From the NCBI RefSeq assembly GCF_003148805.1, contig NZ_QGGX01000015.1, positions 62,001 to 126,000 of the forward strand: a stretch of 64,000 nucleotides of DNA. Direction: 5' to 3'. The position numbers were made by a program, and so were the translations under genes. The DNA is from Aminobacter sp. AP02 (GTDB lineage Bacteria; Pseudomonadota; Alphaproteobacteria; Rhizobiales; Rhizobiaceae). Below the pieces are notes generated by a model that ran no database searches, was not told the DNA's origin, and was given only the letters and a program-made list of their open reading frames with translations. This document shows positions 52,832 through 63,029 of this stretch, one piece after another. Numbering within the stretch: the first letter of the stretch is position 1; each line of letters starts with the position of its first letter.

Positions 52832-53014
52832 ATGCGCGAATCACCCACATCGCCAAGGGCGCTTTCTGGGGATTACCGGCCGAAGGCCACGGCAATCCTT
52901 GCGGCGGGTGTGGATATTGTCCTTCACTGCGGTGGCGCTACCGGCAAGGCGCTGGAAAGCGCCGATAGGGTGCTGCGGGCGGAATTAGGACACTATTTCG
53001 AGGCAGTTGCTTAG
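52832..53014 (+). pseudogene. nagZ remnant (C-terminal part)
   Basis: A 60-codon frame reads RALSGDYRPKATAILAAGVDIVLHCGG and ends ALESADRVLRAELGHYF. The stretch ALSG...AILAAGVDIVLHC matches the C-terminal third of beta-N-acetylglucosaminidase NagZ, which normally lies between the SPOR gene and scpA in rhizobia. Most of the gene is gone, including the active site. Loss of NagZ would affect peptidoglycan recycling unless a second copy exists. Confidence 0.65.
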
Positions 53015-53078
53015 TCTCACGGAGAAGGCACGGATTTTGGCGGAGTCATTGGAAAGCAAGGCGCAAAGGCCCGCACCG

Positions 53079-53879
53079 ATGGATCGCCTGTGGGCGGAGA
53101 ACGCCGACGATCGCACCACCGACGATCCGTCGCTGGTGGTCGATGTGGCAGGCTTCGAAGGCCCGCTCGATCTGCTCCTGCATCTCGCTCGCAGCCAGCG
53201 CGTCGACCTCTCGCGCATTTCGATCCTGGCGCTAGTCGAGCAGTATCTGGCTTTCGTTTCGCAGGCGCGGGCGCTGAGGTTGGAGCTTGCCGCCGACTAT
53301 CTGGTCATGGCAGCCTGGCTTGCCTTCCTCAAATCCAAGCTTCTGATCCCCAAGCTGCCCGGCGACGAAGGCGAGAGCGGCGAGGAGCTGGCTGCGGTGC
53401 TGCAGTTCCGGCTGAAGCGGCTGGAGGCGATGCGCGACGCGGCAGCCCGGCTCGTCAACCGCAACCGGCTGGGCCGCGATGTGTTCCAGCGCGGTGCGCC
53501 GGAAATGGTCATCATCGACAAGCGCAACCAGTATTCGGCCTCGCTCTACGATCTCTTGAGCGCCTATGCGAACCAGCGCCAGCGTCAGGCAATCACCAAT
53601 GTGCAGATCGCCAAGCGCGGCGTCTGGTCGCTCAAGCAAGCGCGCGACATCCTGGCCCGCATGGTCGGTGAATTGAAGGATTGGACCGCGCTCGATCATT
53701 TCCTCGTCCGCTACATGACCAGCCCGGAAGAGCGGGCAACGGCGATCGCCAGCTCATTTGCCGCGAGCCTGGAGATGGTCCGCGACGGTAGCGTCGAAAT
53801 ACGTCAACATGAGCCGTTTGCGCCGATCTACCTGCGCGAACGCCAGCCGGGCGACCGGCAGACCGAGGGCGCGTCATGA
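53079..53879 (+). CDS. scpA: Segregation and condensation protein A
   Basis: 266 residues from ATG 53079 (MDRLWAENADDR); longer TTG starts exist but would run into the nagZ remnant. Kleisin features: VDVAGFEGPLDLLLHLARSQRVDLSRI at the N terminus and ELKDWTALDHFL toward the C terminus. It bridges SMC heads in the condensin complex. It overlaps scpB by four bases. Confidence 0.93.
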   Translation: MDRLWAENADDRTTDDPSLVVDVAGFEGPLDLLLHLARSQRVDLSRISILALVEQYLAFVSQARALRLELAADYLVMAAWLAFLKSKLLIPKLPGDEGESGEELAAVLQFRLKRLEAMRDAAARLVNRNRLGRDVFQRGAPEMVIIDKRNQYSASLYDLLSAYANQRQRQAITNVQIAKRGVWSLKQARDILARMVGELKDWTALDHFLVRYMTSPEERATAIASSFAASLEMVRDGSVEIRQHEPFAPIYLRERQPGDRQTEGAS

Positions 53880-54610
53880 GCGAAGGATCAAACGTTGTTC
53901 CGTTTTCCCTCGATGATGAGGATGGCGACAGCAAAAATGAGAACCCGGCCGCGCGCCTGCACCTGGCTGAAGCTGCGCGCATGGCCGAGGCGATCGTCTT
54001 TGCCAGCGCCGACCCGGTAAGTGAAAGACAGCTGGTATCGCGTCTGCCGGAGGGTGTCGACATTGCCGCCGTAATGGCCGAACTGCAGCGTATCTACGAG
54101 CGCCGGGGCGTCAATCTCGTCCGTGTCGCGGATGCCTGGGCCTTTCGCACCGCCGGGGACCTTGCCTTCCTGATGAGCCGCGACACCGTCCAGCAGAAGA
54201 AGCTGTCGCGCGCAGCGCTCGAAGTGCTGTCGGTGATTGGCTACCACCAGCCGGTGACTCGCGCCGAGATCGAAGACATCAGGGGCGTCGAGACCTCGAA
54301 GGGCACGCTCGACACGCTGATGGAAACCGAATGGGTGCGCATGCGCGGCCGCCGCAAGACGCCGGGCCGGCCTGTGACTTATGGCACGACCGACAAGTTC
54401 CTCGACCATTTCGGGCTGGAGGAGATTCGCGATCTGCCCGGCATGGAAGAACTCAAGGGAGCAGGGTTGCTGTCGACCCGCATGCCGCCCGGCTTCTCGG
54501 TGCCTTTGCCACCATCCGACCCAGACTTGCTCACCGACGACGAGGATCCGCTGACGGACATCGATCTCGAAGAGCTTGGCCTGTTGACACCTCGCGTCAC
54601 AGATGATTGA
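53876..54610 (+). CDS. scpB: Segregation and condensation protein B
   Basis: 244 residues; two winged-helix domains, with ARMAEAIVFASADPVSERQL and LEVLSVIGYHQPVTRAEIEDIRGVE. The tail is acidic. It dimerises and binds ScpA in condensin. Start overlaps scpA (ATGA). Confidence 0.93.
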   Translation: MSEGSNVVPFSLDDEDGDSKNENPAARLHLAEAARMAEAIVFASADPVSERQLVSRLPEGVDIAAVMAELQRIYERRGVNLVRVADAWAFRTAGDLAFLMSRDTVQQKKLSRAALEVLSVIGYHQPVTRAEIEDIRGVETSKGTLDTLMETEWVRMRGRRKTPGRPVTYGTTDKFLDHFGLEEIRDLPGMEELKGAGLLSTRMPPGFSVPLPPSDPDLLTDDEDPLTDIDLEELGLLTPRVTDD

Positions 54611-54649
54611 CCGGCGCCGGTGTGGAACCGGCCCCCGGAGGTCCATCCT

Positions 54650-55753
54650 GTGACAACCAAACAAGCCCAGACAGCATCGCGTGTGACAGCCGGCGTGACC
54701 TTTGCCGCGCGTCTGGCTTTTGAAAACATCCGCCATTCTTTCGCCAACGGCGCCGAGACGTTGCGCGACGTCACTCTGGCGGCTGAGCCGGGCGAAGTGC
54801 TGTGCCTGCTCGGCCCATCCGGTTCAGGCAAGACGACGCTGCTCAGGATCGCTGCGGGCATCGAGGCGCAGACGTCGGGCAGGGTGCTGCTCAACGGTAA
54901 GGAAATCGCTGGTCCCCAGGTGTTCCTGCCCCCGGAGCAACGCTCGATCGGGCTGGTTTTCCAGGATTTCGCGCTCTTTCCGCATCTGAGCATCCTCGAC
55001 AATGTGCGGTTTGGCCTGACCGCGCTGTCGCGCGACGAAGGCAAACGCGAAGCGCTGATCGCTCTCGCCCGCGTTGGCCTTGAACATTATGCCGACAACT
55101 ATCCGCACGCCTTGTCCGGTGGCGAGCAGCAGCGGGTGGCACTTGCGCGCGCGCTCGCGCCACGGCCGGCGGTGCTGTTGATGGACGAACCGTTCTCGGG
55201 ACTGGATTCGCGGCTCAAGGATTCGGTGCGCGCCGAAACGCTCGCGATCCTGCGGGAAAGCCGCGCAACGGCGATCGTGGTTACCCACGATGCCGAGGAG
55301 GCCATGCGAATGGGCGACCGTATCGCTCTGCTCAAGGACGGCAGGCTCGTACAGACGGGCAGGGCGGATGATCTTTATCTGCGTCCGGCGAATCTGTTCG
55401 CCGCTGGCTTTTTCTCGGAACTCAACGTCTTTTCGGGCAAGGTCGTCGATGGTTATGCGGATACACCGGTCGGTGAGGTCGAAACCGACATTGCCGATGG
55501 CGCCGAAGTCTCGGTTGCGGTGCGACTCACCGGCATCGATGTCAGCGAAACCACCGGCGAAACGCAGGCTCGGATCATTTCCAGGCGCTATCTGGGTGTC
55601 GTCGAATTGCTCGAGCTTGCGGTGCCTGGTGCCGAGATACCGGTGAGGGCGCGCATACGCTGCGGCGCTTTGTCCGCAAAAGCACGTGATATATGGCTGT
55701 CGCTTCGGAAAGCGGATGTTCTAGTGTTTGAATCCGGAAGCGAAAGAGCCTAG
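54650..55753 (+). CDS. Orphan ABC transporter ATP-binding protein (FbpC-like)
   Basis: 367 residues from GTG 54650, which has GGAGG eight bases upstream. Walker [10 protein letters not shown] (near 55-63), signature LSGGEQQR, Walker [14 protein letters not shown] and a C-terminal TOBE-like domain. It resembles iron, thiamine or phosphonate importer ATPases, but no permease or binding protein is adjacent. It separates scpB from tatA, which are usually neighbours. Confidence 0.88.
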   Translation: MTTKQAQTASRVTAGVTFAARLAFENIRHSFANGAETLRDVTLAAEPGEVLCLLGPSGSGKTTLLRIAAGIEAQTSGRVLLNGKEIAGPQVFLPPEQRSIGLVFQDFALFPHLSILDNVRFGLTALSRDEGKREALIALARVGLEHYADNYPHALSGGEQQRVALARALAPRPAVLLMDEPFSGLDSRLKDSVRAETLAILRESRATAIVVTHDAEEAMRMGDRIALLKDGRLVQTGRADDLYLRPANLFAAGFFSELNVFSGKVVDGYADTPVGEVETDIADGAEVSVAVRLTGIDVSETTGETQARIISRRYLGVVELLELAVPGAEIPVRARIRCGALSAKARDIWLSLRKADVLVFESGSERA

Positions 55754-55788
55754 ATCAATCGCAGGGAAACTGTTCAAGAGAGAGTTCA

Positions 55789-56007
55789 ATGGGTTCGTTT
55801 TCAATCTGGCACTGGCTGATCGTTCTGGTCGTCGTGCTGCTGCTTTTCGGTCGCGGCAAAATCCCAGAACTGATGGGTGACATGGCCAAGGGCATCAAGA
55901 GCTTCAAGAAGGGTATGTCGGACGACGAAGCCGATGACTCCAAGACGGTCGAGCATCGCACCGATGAGACCGTGAATTCGACAAAGGAAAAGGCCAGCAA
56001 GAGCTGA
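55789..56007 (+). CDS. tatA: Twin-arginine translocase subunit TatA
   Basis: 72 residues; N-terminal membrane helix ([31 protein letters not shown] in part) and an amphipathic helix, then a charged tail. It polymerises to allow passage of folded proteins. First of the tatABC set. Confidence 0.95.
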   Translation: MGSFSIWHWLIVLVVVLLLFGRGKIPELMGDMAKGIKSFKKGMSDDEADDSKTVEHRTDETVNSTKEKASKS

Positions 56008-56142
56008 GACCTCACTCTTGATTACAGCGGCGCGCGTCCATCTGGACGCGCAAGTGCTGCTGTGAGCCTCTTGAATCCGTGCATGATCTTTTCCGAACAT
56101 CGTTGCCGATTTCGGGGCATGCACTAGCCGGATCGCACCGAC

Positions 56143-56799
56143 ATGTTTGAAATCGGCTGGACCGAAATGCTGGTTATCGCGGTCGTCATGATCGTGGTCG
56201 TTGGCCCCAAGGATTTGCCCAAGATGCTCCGCACCATGGGGCGAATGACGGCCAAGGCACGTTCCATGGCGGGCGATTTCCAGCGCCAGTTCAATGAGGC
56301 GTTGAAAGAGGCCGAACTCGACGAGGTCAAGAAGTCGGTCGACGACTTGCGCAGCCTCAATCCGGCCAATGAGATCAGGAAGCAACTCAATCCGTTCGAG
56401 CAGGCCGCAGCCGATGTGCGTGCCGGCATCGACACGGCAATGAAGCCCTCCCAGCCTGCGCCGCCGGCTGATCCGGCCGCAAGTTCCGCGCATCCGGCCG
56501 AGCCGTTGAAGAATGGCGCTGCTGCGATGCCCGGCGTTGCCGGACCCGAGGCGATGCCAGCGGCACCGGTATTCCCGGCTGCCGAGGTCAAATCCACGCC
56601 AGTGCCTGTCGCAGCCAGTGCTGAGCAGCCGAAGGCTGCGGTTAAGCCAAAGGCAGGGCCGAAAGCCAAGCCGGCTGCGAAAGCCAAGGCAAGTGTTACG
56701 CCTGCCAAGGCTGCGGCGCCGAAGGCGGCCCCAGCTAAGGCCGCCGCCCCCAAGAAGTCTGTTGCCGCCAAGGCGACCAAAGCAGGAAAAGCCTCGTGA
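56143..56799 (+). CDS. tatB: Twin-arginine translocase subunit TatB
   Basis: 218 residues: N-terminal FEIGWTEMLVIAVVMIVVVGPKDLPKMLR, amphipathic helix, then a long Ala/Pro/Lys-rich tail (repeats of AKAAAPKAAPAKA type). It forms the receptor with TatC. Its stop overlaps tatC by four bases. Confidence 0.94.
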   Translation: MFEIGWTEMLVIAVVMIVVVGPKDLPKMLRTMGRMTAKARSMAGDFQRQFNEALKEAELDEVKKSVDDLRSLNPANEIRKQLNPFEQAAADVRAGIDTAMKPSQPAPPADPAASSAHPAEPLKNGAAAMPGVAGPEAMPAAPVFPAAEVKSTPVPVAASAEQPKAAVKPKAGPKAKPAAKAKASVTPAKAAAPKAAPAKAAAPKKSVAAKATKAGKAS

Positions 56800-57686
56800 G
56801 CGCCGAAGACGACGAAATCGAAAAGTCCTCGGCCCCGCTGATCGAGCATCTGATCGAGCTGCGTACGCGGCTGATATGGTCTATCGGCGGCTTCTTCGTC
56901 GCTTTCCTTGTCTGCTTCTTCTTTGCCAAGCAGCTGTTCAACCTGCTCGTCATCCCGTTCAAATGGGCGACGAAGTGGGCCGGCCTCGACCCCCATAAGG
57001 TCGAGCTGATCTACACCGCGCCGCAGGAATTCTTCTTCACCCAGATCAAGCTCGCCATGTTCGGCGGCCTGGTGATTGCATTTCCGCTGATCGCCACGCA
57101 GATCTATAAGTTCATCGCGCCGGGTCTCTACAAGAACGAGCGCAACGCCTTCCTGCCGTTCCTGATCGCCTCGCCGATCCTGTTTCTGATGGGCGCGTCG
57201 CTGGTCTATTTCTTCTTCACGCCAATGGTGATGTGGTTCTTCCTTGCCATGCAGCAGGCCGGCACCGACGATCAGGTGCAGATTTCGCTGCTGCCGAAGG
57301 TTTCGGAATATCTCAGCCTGATCATGACGCTGATCTTTTCCTTTGGCCTGGTGTTCCAGTTGCCGGTGGTGACGACGCTGATGGCGCGCGTCGGAATGGT
57401 CTCGTCGCAAGGTTTGGCCGACAAGCGCAAATGGGCTATCGTCATCGCCTTCGTGGTGGCGGCGGTTCTGACGCCGCCTGACCCGGTCAGCCAGATCGGC
57501 CTTGCCCTTCCCACGATCCTTCTTTACGAGATTTCCATCTGGACCGCCCGGATGATCGAAAGAAAGCGCGAGCAGGAGCGCGTGGCGAAGGACAAGCAGG
57601 ACGCGGGCGAAAGCACCGCAGAGCAGCAATCGCCAGCAGCATCGACCTCGCTCGAAGGCACAGGCAGCGGCACGAAAGCCGGCTGA
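56796..57686 (+). CDS. tatC: Twin-arginine translocase subunit TatC
   Basis: 296 residues, six membrane helices. Family marks: APLIEHLIELRTRLIWSIG, YTAPQEFFFTQIKLAMFGG and FGLVFQLPVV. It recognises the twin-Arg signal peptide. The C-terminal tail is longer than usual and polar. Confidence 0.95.
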   Translation: MSAEDDEIEKSSAPLIEHLIELRTRLIWSIGGFFVAFLVCFFFAKQLFNLLVIPFKWATKWAGLDPHKVELIYTAPQEFFFTQIKLAMFGGLVIAFPLIATQIYKFIAPGLYKNERNAFLPFLIASPILFLMGASLVYFFFTPMVMWFFLAMQQAGTDDQVQISLLPKVSEYLSLIMTLIFSFGLVFQLPVVTTLMARVGMVSSQGLADKRKWAIVIAFVVAAVLTPPDPVSQIGLALPTILLYEISIWTARMIERKREQERVAKDKQDAGESTAEQQSPAASTSLEGTGSGTKAG

Positions 57687-57741
57687 CAGCCCGATCCGCC
57701 GTCGCGGTCGTTTCGACAACCGCGACGACCGGAATAGTTAA

Positions 57742-59046
57742 ATGCTTGATATCAAATGGATTCGCGAGAACCCCGCAGTGCTGGCCGAAGCCTTGGCCAA
57801 GCGCGGCCAGTCGGACGTCGCTGCGAAGTCGACGGTTGAAGACCTGATCGCCAAGGACGAGGCGCGCCGCGCCCATGTCTCCAAGCTGCAGGAGGCGCAG
57901 GAGCGCCGCAATGCTGCTTCCAAGGAAATCGGCAACGCGATGCGCGCTGGTGATTCCGCGCTCGCCGAGAAGCTGAAAAGCGAAATCGCCGAGATCAAAG
58001 GCTTCATCCAGGATGGCGAGGGCCGCGAGCGAGAGCTCGACAAGGCGCTCAATGACGCACTGGCCGTCATTCCCAATGTCCCTTTGGAAGGTGTTCCGGT
58101 CGGCAAGGACGAAACCGGCAATGTCGTGCTGCGCATGGTTGGCACGGTTCCGCCACGCCCCAACTGGGTGAAGGAACATTTCGAGATCGGCGAAACTCTC
58201 GGCCTGATGGACTTCGAGCGCGCCGCCAAGCTTTCCGGCTCGCGCTTTACCGTGCTCAAGGGCCAGCTTGCACGCCTTGAGCGCGCGCTCGGCCAGTTCA
58301 TGCTCGACCTGCACACGTCGGAGCACGGCTACACCGAGGTGCAGCCGCCGCTTCTGGTTCGCGATGAGGTGCTGTTTGGTACCAACCAGTTGCCCAAGTT
58401 CGAAGAAGACCTGTTCTTCGTGGCGCATGGCGACAGCCGTCTCGGCCTAATCCCGACCGCAGAGGTGCCGCTGACCAATCTGGTGCGCGAGGAAATCCTG
58501 GCGAGCGAGCAACTGCCACTCCGCATGACGGCACTGACGCCGTGCTTCCGCTCGGAAGCAGGGTCCTCCGGGCGCGATACGCGTGGCATGCTGCGCCAGC
58601 ACCAGTTCTACAAGGTCGAGCTGGTTTCGATCGTCGATGCCGAAAGCGCACTTGCCGAGCACGAGCGCATGACCGAATGCGCGGAAGAAGTTCTGAAGCG
58701 CCTCGGCCTGCCGTTCCGCACCATGGTGCTGTGCACCGGCGACATGGGCTTTGGCGCGCGCAAGACCCACGACATCGAGGTCTGGCTCCCGGGTCAGAAC
58801 ACCTATCGTGAAATCTCGTCCTGCTCGGTCTGTGGCGATTTCCAGGCACGCCGCATGGATGCCCGCTATCGTCCGAAAGAAGAGAAGGGCACGCGTTTCG
58901 TGCACACACTCAACGGCTCGGGCGTGGCTGTCGGCCGTGCGTTGATCGCGGTGATCGAAAACTACCAGAACGAGGACGGCAGCGTAACGATTCCTGAAGT
59001 CCTGCGTCCTTACATGGGTGGTCTCTCCAAGATCGAAATGAAGTGA
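57742..59046 (+). CDS. serS: Seryl-tRNA synthetase
   Basis: 434 residues. N-terminal coiled coil (residues 30-100), class II motif 2 [21 protein letters not shown] and motif 3 near [21 protein letters not shown]. The loop [15 protein letters not shown] is typical. It charges tRNA-Ser. surE follows after one base. Confidence 0.97.
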   Translation: MLDIKWIRENPAVLAEALAKRGQSDVAAKSTVEDLIAKDEARRAHVSKLQEAQERRNAASKEIGNAMRAGDSALAEKLKSEIAEIKGFIQDGEGRERELDKALNDALAVIPNVPLEGVPVGKDETGNVVLRMVGTVPPRPNWVKEHFEIGETLGLMDFERAAKLSGSRFTVLKGQLARLERALGQFMLDLHTSEHGYTEVQPPLLVRDEVLFGTNQLPKFEEDLFFVAHGDSRLGLIPTAEVPLTNLVREEILASEQLPLRMTALTPCFRSEAGSSGRDTRGMLRQHQFYKVELVSIVDAESALAEHERMTECAEEVLKRLGLPFRTMVLCTGDMGFGARKTHDIEVWLPGQNTYREISSCSVCGDFQARRMDARYRPKEEKGTRFVHTLNGSGVAVGRALIAVIENYQNEDGSVTIPEVLRPYMGGLSKIEMK

Positions 59047-59047
59047 C

Positions 59048-59806
59048 ATGCGTATTCTGCTGACCAACGACGACGGCATCCACGCTGAGGGCCTTGCCTG
59101 CCTGGAGCGGATCGCCAACCAGCTATCGGACGATGTCTGGGTGGTGGCGCCGGAGACCGACCAGTCGGGTTATGCGCATTCGCTGTCGATCTCCGAGCCG
59201 CTTCGGCTGCGCAAGATCAGCGACAAGCACTATGCTGTGAACGGCACGCCGACCGATTGCGTTATCATGGGCGCGCGCAAGATTCTGCCGGAGCCACCGG
59301 ACCTGATCCTGTCGGGCATCAATTCGGGGCTCAACGTCGCCGACGACGTGACTTATTCAGGAACCGTGGCCGGTGCCATGGAAGGAGCGCTGATTGGAAT
59401 TCGCTCGATCGCGCTCAGCCAGGCCTACGTGTATGAGAACGATGAGCGCATCGTGCCTTATGAAACGGCCGAAGCGCTGGCGCCGGCGCTGTTGCAGAAG
59501 TTGATTTCGACGGAACTGCCAATCGGCGTGCTGCTCAACGTCAACTTCCCCAATTGCCCACCCGAAGAGGTGACGGGACCCGTCGTGGCCAGCCAGGGCA
59601 AGTTGTCCTATGGCATCTGGGTCGAGGAACGCCGCGACGGACGCAGCTTGCCTTACTACTGGCTACGTTTCGGCCGCGACGAGCCGGTGTTGAAGCCAGG
59701 TACCGACCTTCATGCCGTGCGCAACAAGCAAATCTCCGTAACTCCGCTCAAGCTCGACATGACGGCGCATGAACTGCGCGACCAATTGGCCAAGGCTATT
59801 GCATGA
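59048..59806 (+). CDS. surE: 5'/3'-nucleotidase SurE
   Basis: 252 residues. Metal-binding [13 protein letters not shown], and the catalytic [25 protein letters not shown]. It hydrolyses nucleoside monophosphates and is a stationary-phase survival factor. It overlaps pcm by four bases, the classical surE-pcm pair. Confidence 0.96.
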   Translation: MRILLTNDDGIHAEGLACLERIANQLSDDVWVVAPETDQSGYAHSLSISEPLRLRKISDKHYAVNGTPTDCVIMGARKILPEPPDLILSGINSGLNVADDVTYSGTVAGAMEGALIGIRSIALSQAYVYENDERIVPYETAEALAPALLQKLISTELPIGVLLNVNFPNCPPEEVTGPVVASQGKLSYGIWVEERRDGRSLPYYWLRFGRDEPVLKPGTDLHAVRNKQISVTPLKLDMTAHELRDQLAKAIA

Positions 59807-60456
59807 ACATGATGTCGGACGACCGTGAAGGCTTTGCCGCCTTTCTGCTTCGCCTGCGTGGGCGCGGCATCGTTCCGAAAAGCCTGATTGCCGCCTTCGA
59901 GGCGACGCCCAGGCGTGATTTCATCTCCGGCCAGTTTCATTCCATGGCCTGGTCGGATCGCATGCTGCCGATCGAGTGCGGCGAGGCCATCGAAGGCGCC
60001 GATCTCCAGGCCGCGGTGATTGCGGCGCTCAACATCGAACAGGGTAACCGCGTGCTCGAAGTCGGCACCGGTTCGGGCTATACGGCGGCCGTCATGGCGC
60101 GGCTTGCCGGGCGTGTCGTCACTGTAGAACGGTTCAAGACTCTGGCCGAACAGGCGCGTCAGCGCTTCGAACTGCTCGGCATCAGCAACGCAATGGTCCG
60201 TCAGGCCGATGGCTCGAACGGATTGCAAGGTGAGGGGCCGTTCGACCGCATCGTGGTGTGGGCGGCCTTTGACAGTCATCCACGCATGTTCGTCGACCAG
60301 CTGTCGAGCGGCGGCACGATGATAGCGCCGATCGGCCCTGAAGAGGGCGAACAGGTGCTGTGTAAACTGACAAAGATCGGCAGCCGCTTCGAGCGCGAAG
60401 ACCTGGGTGTCGTTCGCCTGCAGGCCCTGGCACGCGGCGTCGCTGCCGTTCTCTAG
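59803..60456 (+). CDS. pcm: Protein-L-isoaspartate O-methyltransferase
   Basis: 217 residues. PIMT motif [18 protein letters not shown], the VVTVERF helix, and [10 protein letters not shown]. It methylates isoaspartate in damaged proteins. The gene is in the canonical surE-pcm context; the paralogue at 33533 is more divergent. Confidence 0.94.
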   Translation: MNMMSDDREGFAAFLLRLRGRGIVPKSLIAAFEATPRRDFISGQFHSMAWSDRMLPIECGEAIEGADLQAAVIAALNIEQGNRVLEVGTGSGYTAAVMARLAGRVVTVERFKTLAEQARQRFELLGISNAMVRQADGSNGLQGEGPFDRIVVWAAFDSHPRMFVDQLSSGGTMIAPIGPEEGEQVLCKLTKIGSRFEREDLGVVRLQALARGVAAVL

Positions 60457-60626
60457 GCAAAATTTCTCCGACAGATCGAGCTTGAGGCTGGCCTTGGTCT
60501 GGCGAGGGGCCATGCCGTGCCCTGGCTTGTGAAGCATTTGATTTATTTGATCCTCTTAACCGACCAGTAACATTAACGCGCTTTAATCAAGCCTAGTTGG
60601 TATCGGGTAAAGCGCGGGTCGGTGCG

Positions 60627-61910
60627 ATGCGTTTCAGTATTTTGAAGGCGAATAAACGCTCTCTGGCGCGCGGTGGCGCCGTTCTGCTGGTTGCCGGCAT
60701 GGCAGCAGGGTGCAGTTCAGGAGTGTCGCGATTCGGCGGCGGCGGCGTCGACGATATTTTTACGGCATCGACGCCCAACCAGCGGTCGATCATCAACGAT
60801 CAGCAGCAGCCCTATCCGGGCGATCCGCAGATGGCGGCAGCGCCGGTAGCGCCCAGCAGCTCGGGTTCGGTCAGCCGTGGCAGCCTCCAGCCTGTGTCGT
60901 CGCAGCCTCTGCCGGCACCAGTTGCTCAAGCTCCTGCCCTCGCTCCAGCCCCTGTTCGCACGGCCCAGGCACCTGCATCGGCACCTGTCCTCGCCACGGC
61001 CGGTACGCTAACCCAGCCGCAGACCGCGCAAGCGGAGCAAAACACCCTCAAGGTTCCAACCAAGAAGCCTTTGCCGGCCAATCCGCCGCTGTCGACAGAC
61101 AAGGTGGCGGTGTTGCCGCAGCAGCCCAAGACCAGGGAAGGTGCTGTCGCTCAGCTCGACGCATCGGCCGACAAGAATGCCAGACCGGCGGGCGCTGGTG
61201 GTGGCTACAAGGTTGTCGAAGGCGATACGCTCAACCGTATCGCCAGCAAGCTCGGCGTCACGACCGCCGCCCTCAAGGAGGCCAATGGCCTGCAGGACGG
61301 TCGCATCCGTATCGGTCAGTCGCTGAAGGTACCTGGGGCTGCCACGAGCGTGGCCGCAGCCAAGCCTGCAGCCGTCGATCCTGTGGTTACAAGCACGCCG
61401 GCTCCGGCCAAGCCGGCCGTGGCCGCTGCCAAGCCAGCGGCTGAAGCGCCCACCGTTGCTTCCTACACGCCACCAAAGAAAGACAAGCTGGTCGAGCAAG
61501 CTGAAGAATCTTCCGTACCTGCCCCGAACGCCACCGGCATTGATCGCATGCGTTGGCCAGTGCGCGGCCGGGTGGTCTCCAACTACGGCAAGGGTGGCGG
61601 CAAGGCCAATGACGGCATCGACATTTCAGTTCCGGAAGGCACACCCGTCAAGGCGGCCGAGAATGGCGTCGTCATCTATGCCGGCGACGGGCTCAAGGAA
61701 TTCGGCAACACAGTGCTTGTGCGCCACGAGAACGGACTGGTCACCGTCTATGGCCATGCCAGCGAGCTGAAGGTCCAGCGCGGCCAGAAGGTCAAGCGGG
61801 GCGACGAGATCGCGCTTTCGGGCATGAGTGGCAGTACCGACGCACCGAAGTTGCACTTCGAAGTGCGCAAGAATTCCACGCCGGTCGATCCGAGCGGCTA
61901 TCTCGAATAG
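60627..61910 (+). CDS. LysM-LytM lipoprotein, NlpD/DipM-like
   Basis: 427 residues from ATG 60627. Lipoprotein signal ends in AGMAAGC. A LysM domain (YKVVEGDTLNRIASKLGVTTAALKEANGL) sits in the middle, followed by Ala/Pro linkers, and a C-terminal LytM/M23 domain. The zinc ligands are degenerate (NDGIDIS and KLHFEV in place of HxxxD and HxH), so it is probably an amidase activator. It lies after surE-pcm as nlpD does in other Proteobacteria. Confidence 0.9.
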   Translation: MRFSILKANKRSLARGGAVLLVAGMAAGCSSGVSRFGGGGVDDIFTASTPNQRSIINDQQQPYPGDPQMAAAPVAPSSSGSVSRGSLQPVSSQPLPAPVAQAPALAPAPVRTAQAPASAPVLATAGTLTQPQTAQAEQNTLKVPTKKPLPANPPLSTDKVAVLPQQPKTREGAVAQLDASADKNARPAGAGGGYKVVEGDTLNRIASKLGVTTAALKEANGLQDGRIRIGQSLKVPGAATSVAAAKPAAVDPVVTSTPAPAKPAVAAAKPAAEAPTVASYTPPKKDKLVEQAEESSVPAPNATGIDRMRWPVRGRVVSNYGKGGGKANDGIDISVPEGTPVKAAENGVVIYAGDGLKEFGNTVLVRHENGLVTVYGHASELKVQRGQKVKRGDEIALSGMSGSTDAPKLHFEVRKNSTPVDPSGYLE

Positions 61911-61934
61911 CGCATCGTAGTGTCTGATTTCCTG

Positions 61935-61968
61935 CGCCCGTCCCGATCAGGGGCGGGCGTCTTCGTTT
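61935..61968. terminator. Terminator between DipM-like and ATPase genes
   Basis: A 10-bp stem (61935-61944 with 61950-61959, one wobble) with a T-rich tail, between convergent genes. Confidence 0.6.
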
Positions 61969-61975
61969 GGAGAGA

Positions 61976-62848
61976 TCAATCCTTGAGCGGCTTGCCGAGG
62001 CGGCCAGCCAGGTCCTGGATGAATTGCCAGGCAACGCGGCCCGAGCGGCTGCCGCGCGTCGTTGCCCATTCCAGCGCTTCGGCGCGCAGCGATTCCGGAT
62101 CGCTGCCGAGGCCGTGGTAGCTGGCGTAGCCGTTGACCATGTCGAGATACTCGTCCTGCGAGCACTTGTGGAAGCCGAGCCACAGGCCGAAGCGGTCCGA
62201 CAGCGATACCTTTTCCTCAACTGCTTCCGACGGGTTGATCGCCGTCGAGCGCTCATTGTCGATCATGTCGCGTGGCAACAGGTGCCTTCGGTTCGACGTC
62301 GCGTAGAAGATGACGTTCGCCGGCCTGCCCTCGACGCCGCCCTCGAGGGCTGCCTTCAGCGACTTGTATGAGGTGTCGTCATGGTCGAACGACAGGTCGT
62401 CGCAAAACAGGATGAAGCGATAGGGCGCTGCCTTGAGCAGGTTCATCAGCTTGGGCAGCGTGTCGATGTCCTCGCGGTGGATCTCGATCAGCTTAAGTGG
62501 AGCTACAGTCTTGCCCGAGGCGTTGATCGTGGCGTGTGCCGCCTTGACCAGCGATGACTTGCCCATGCCGCGCGCGCCCCACAGGAGCACGTTGTTGGCG
62601 GGCAGGCCGCCCGCGAAGCGCTCGGTGTTGTCGACGAGGATGTCGCGGACGCGGTCGACGCCCTTGATCAGGCCGATGTCGACGCGGTTCACCCGCTGTA
62701 TGGGTTCGAGAAAGCCCGGATCGGCTGCCCAGACATAGCAGTCGGCGATGGCGATGTCGGTTTCAGGGACGGACGGAGGCGCAAGCCTGGATACCGCGGC
62801 GATCAGAAGATCCAGCTTGGAGTTGAGCGCTTCGATGGTCTTTTCCAT
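61976..62848 (-). CDS. DUF815 AAA-type ATPase
   Basis: 290 residues. Walker A LLWGARGMGKSSLVKA near residues 88-103, Walker B FILFCDDLSF near 143-152, and a sensor-like FYATSNRRHLLPRDM. DUF815 proteins are common in Proteobacteria; the function is not established. It is convergent with the LysM-LytM gene and divergent from yajC. Confidence 0.9.
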   Translation of the reverse strand: MEKTIEALNSKLDLLIAAVSRLAPPSVPETDIAIADCYVWAADPGFLEPIQRVNRVDIGLIKGVDRVRDILVDNTERFAGGLPANNVLLWGARGMGKSSLVKAAHATINASGKTVAPLKLIEIHREDIDTLPKLMNLLKAAPYRFILFCDDLSFDHDDTSYKSLKAALEGGVEGRPANVIFYATSNRRHLLPRDMIDNERSTAINPSEAVEEKVSLSDRFGLWLGFHKCSQDEYLDMVNGYASYHGLGSDPESLRAEALEWATTRGSRSGRVAWQFIQDLAGRLGKPLKD

Positions 62849-63029
62849 GGCTAATCCCGTCAGTCTCTAGATAATACCTGTGCGCGACGCTGTAACACGC
62901 TCAAATTGCGCGGAAAAGCGCCACGGCTTGGGCCAAGCGTAGTTGCATTGGTGGCATGAGCGACTATATTCCGCGCACATTTCCGGGGGACCGATGTGCG
63001 GTATCCCGATACTTTCTCAGGAGACATTC

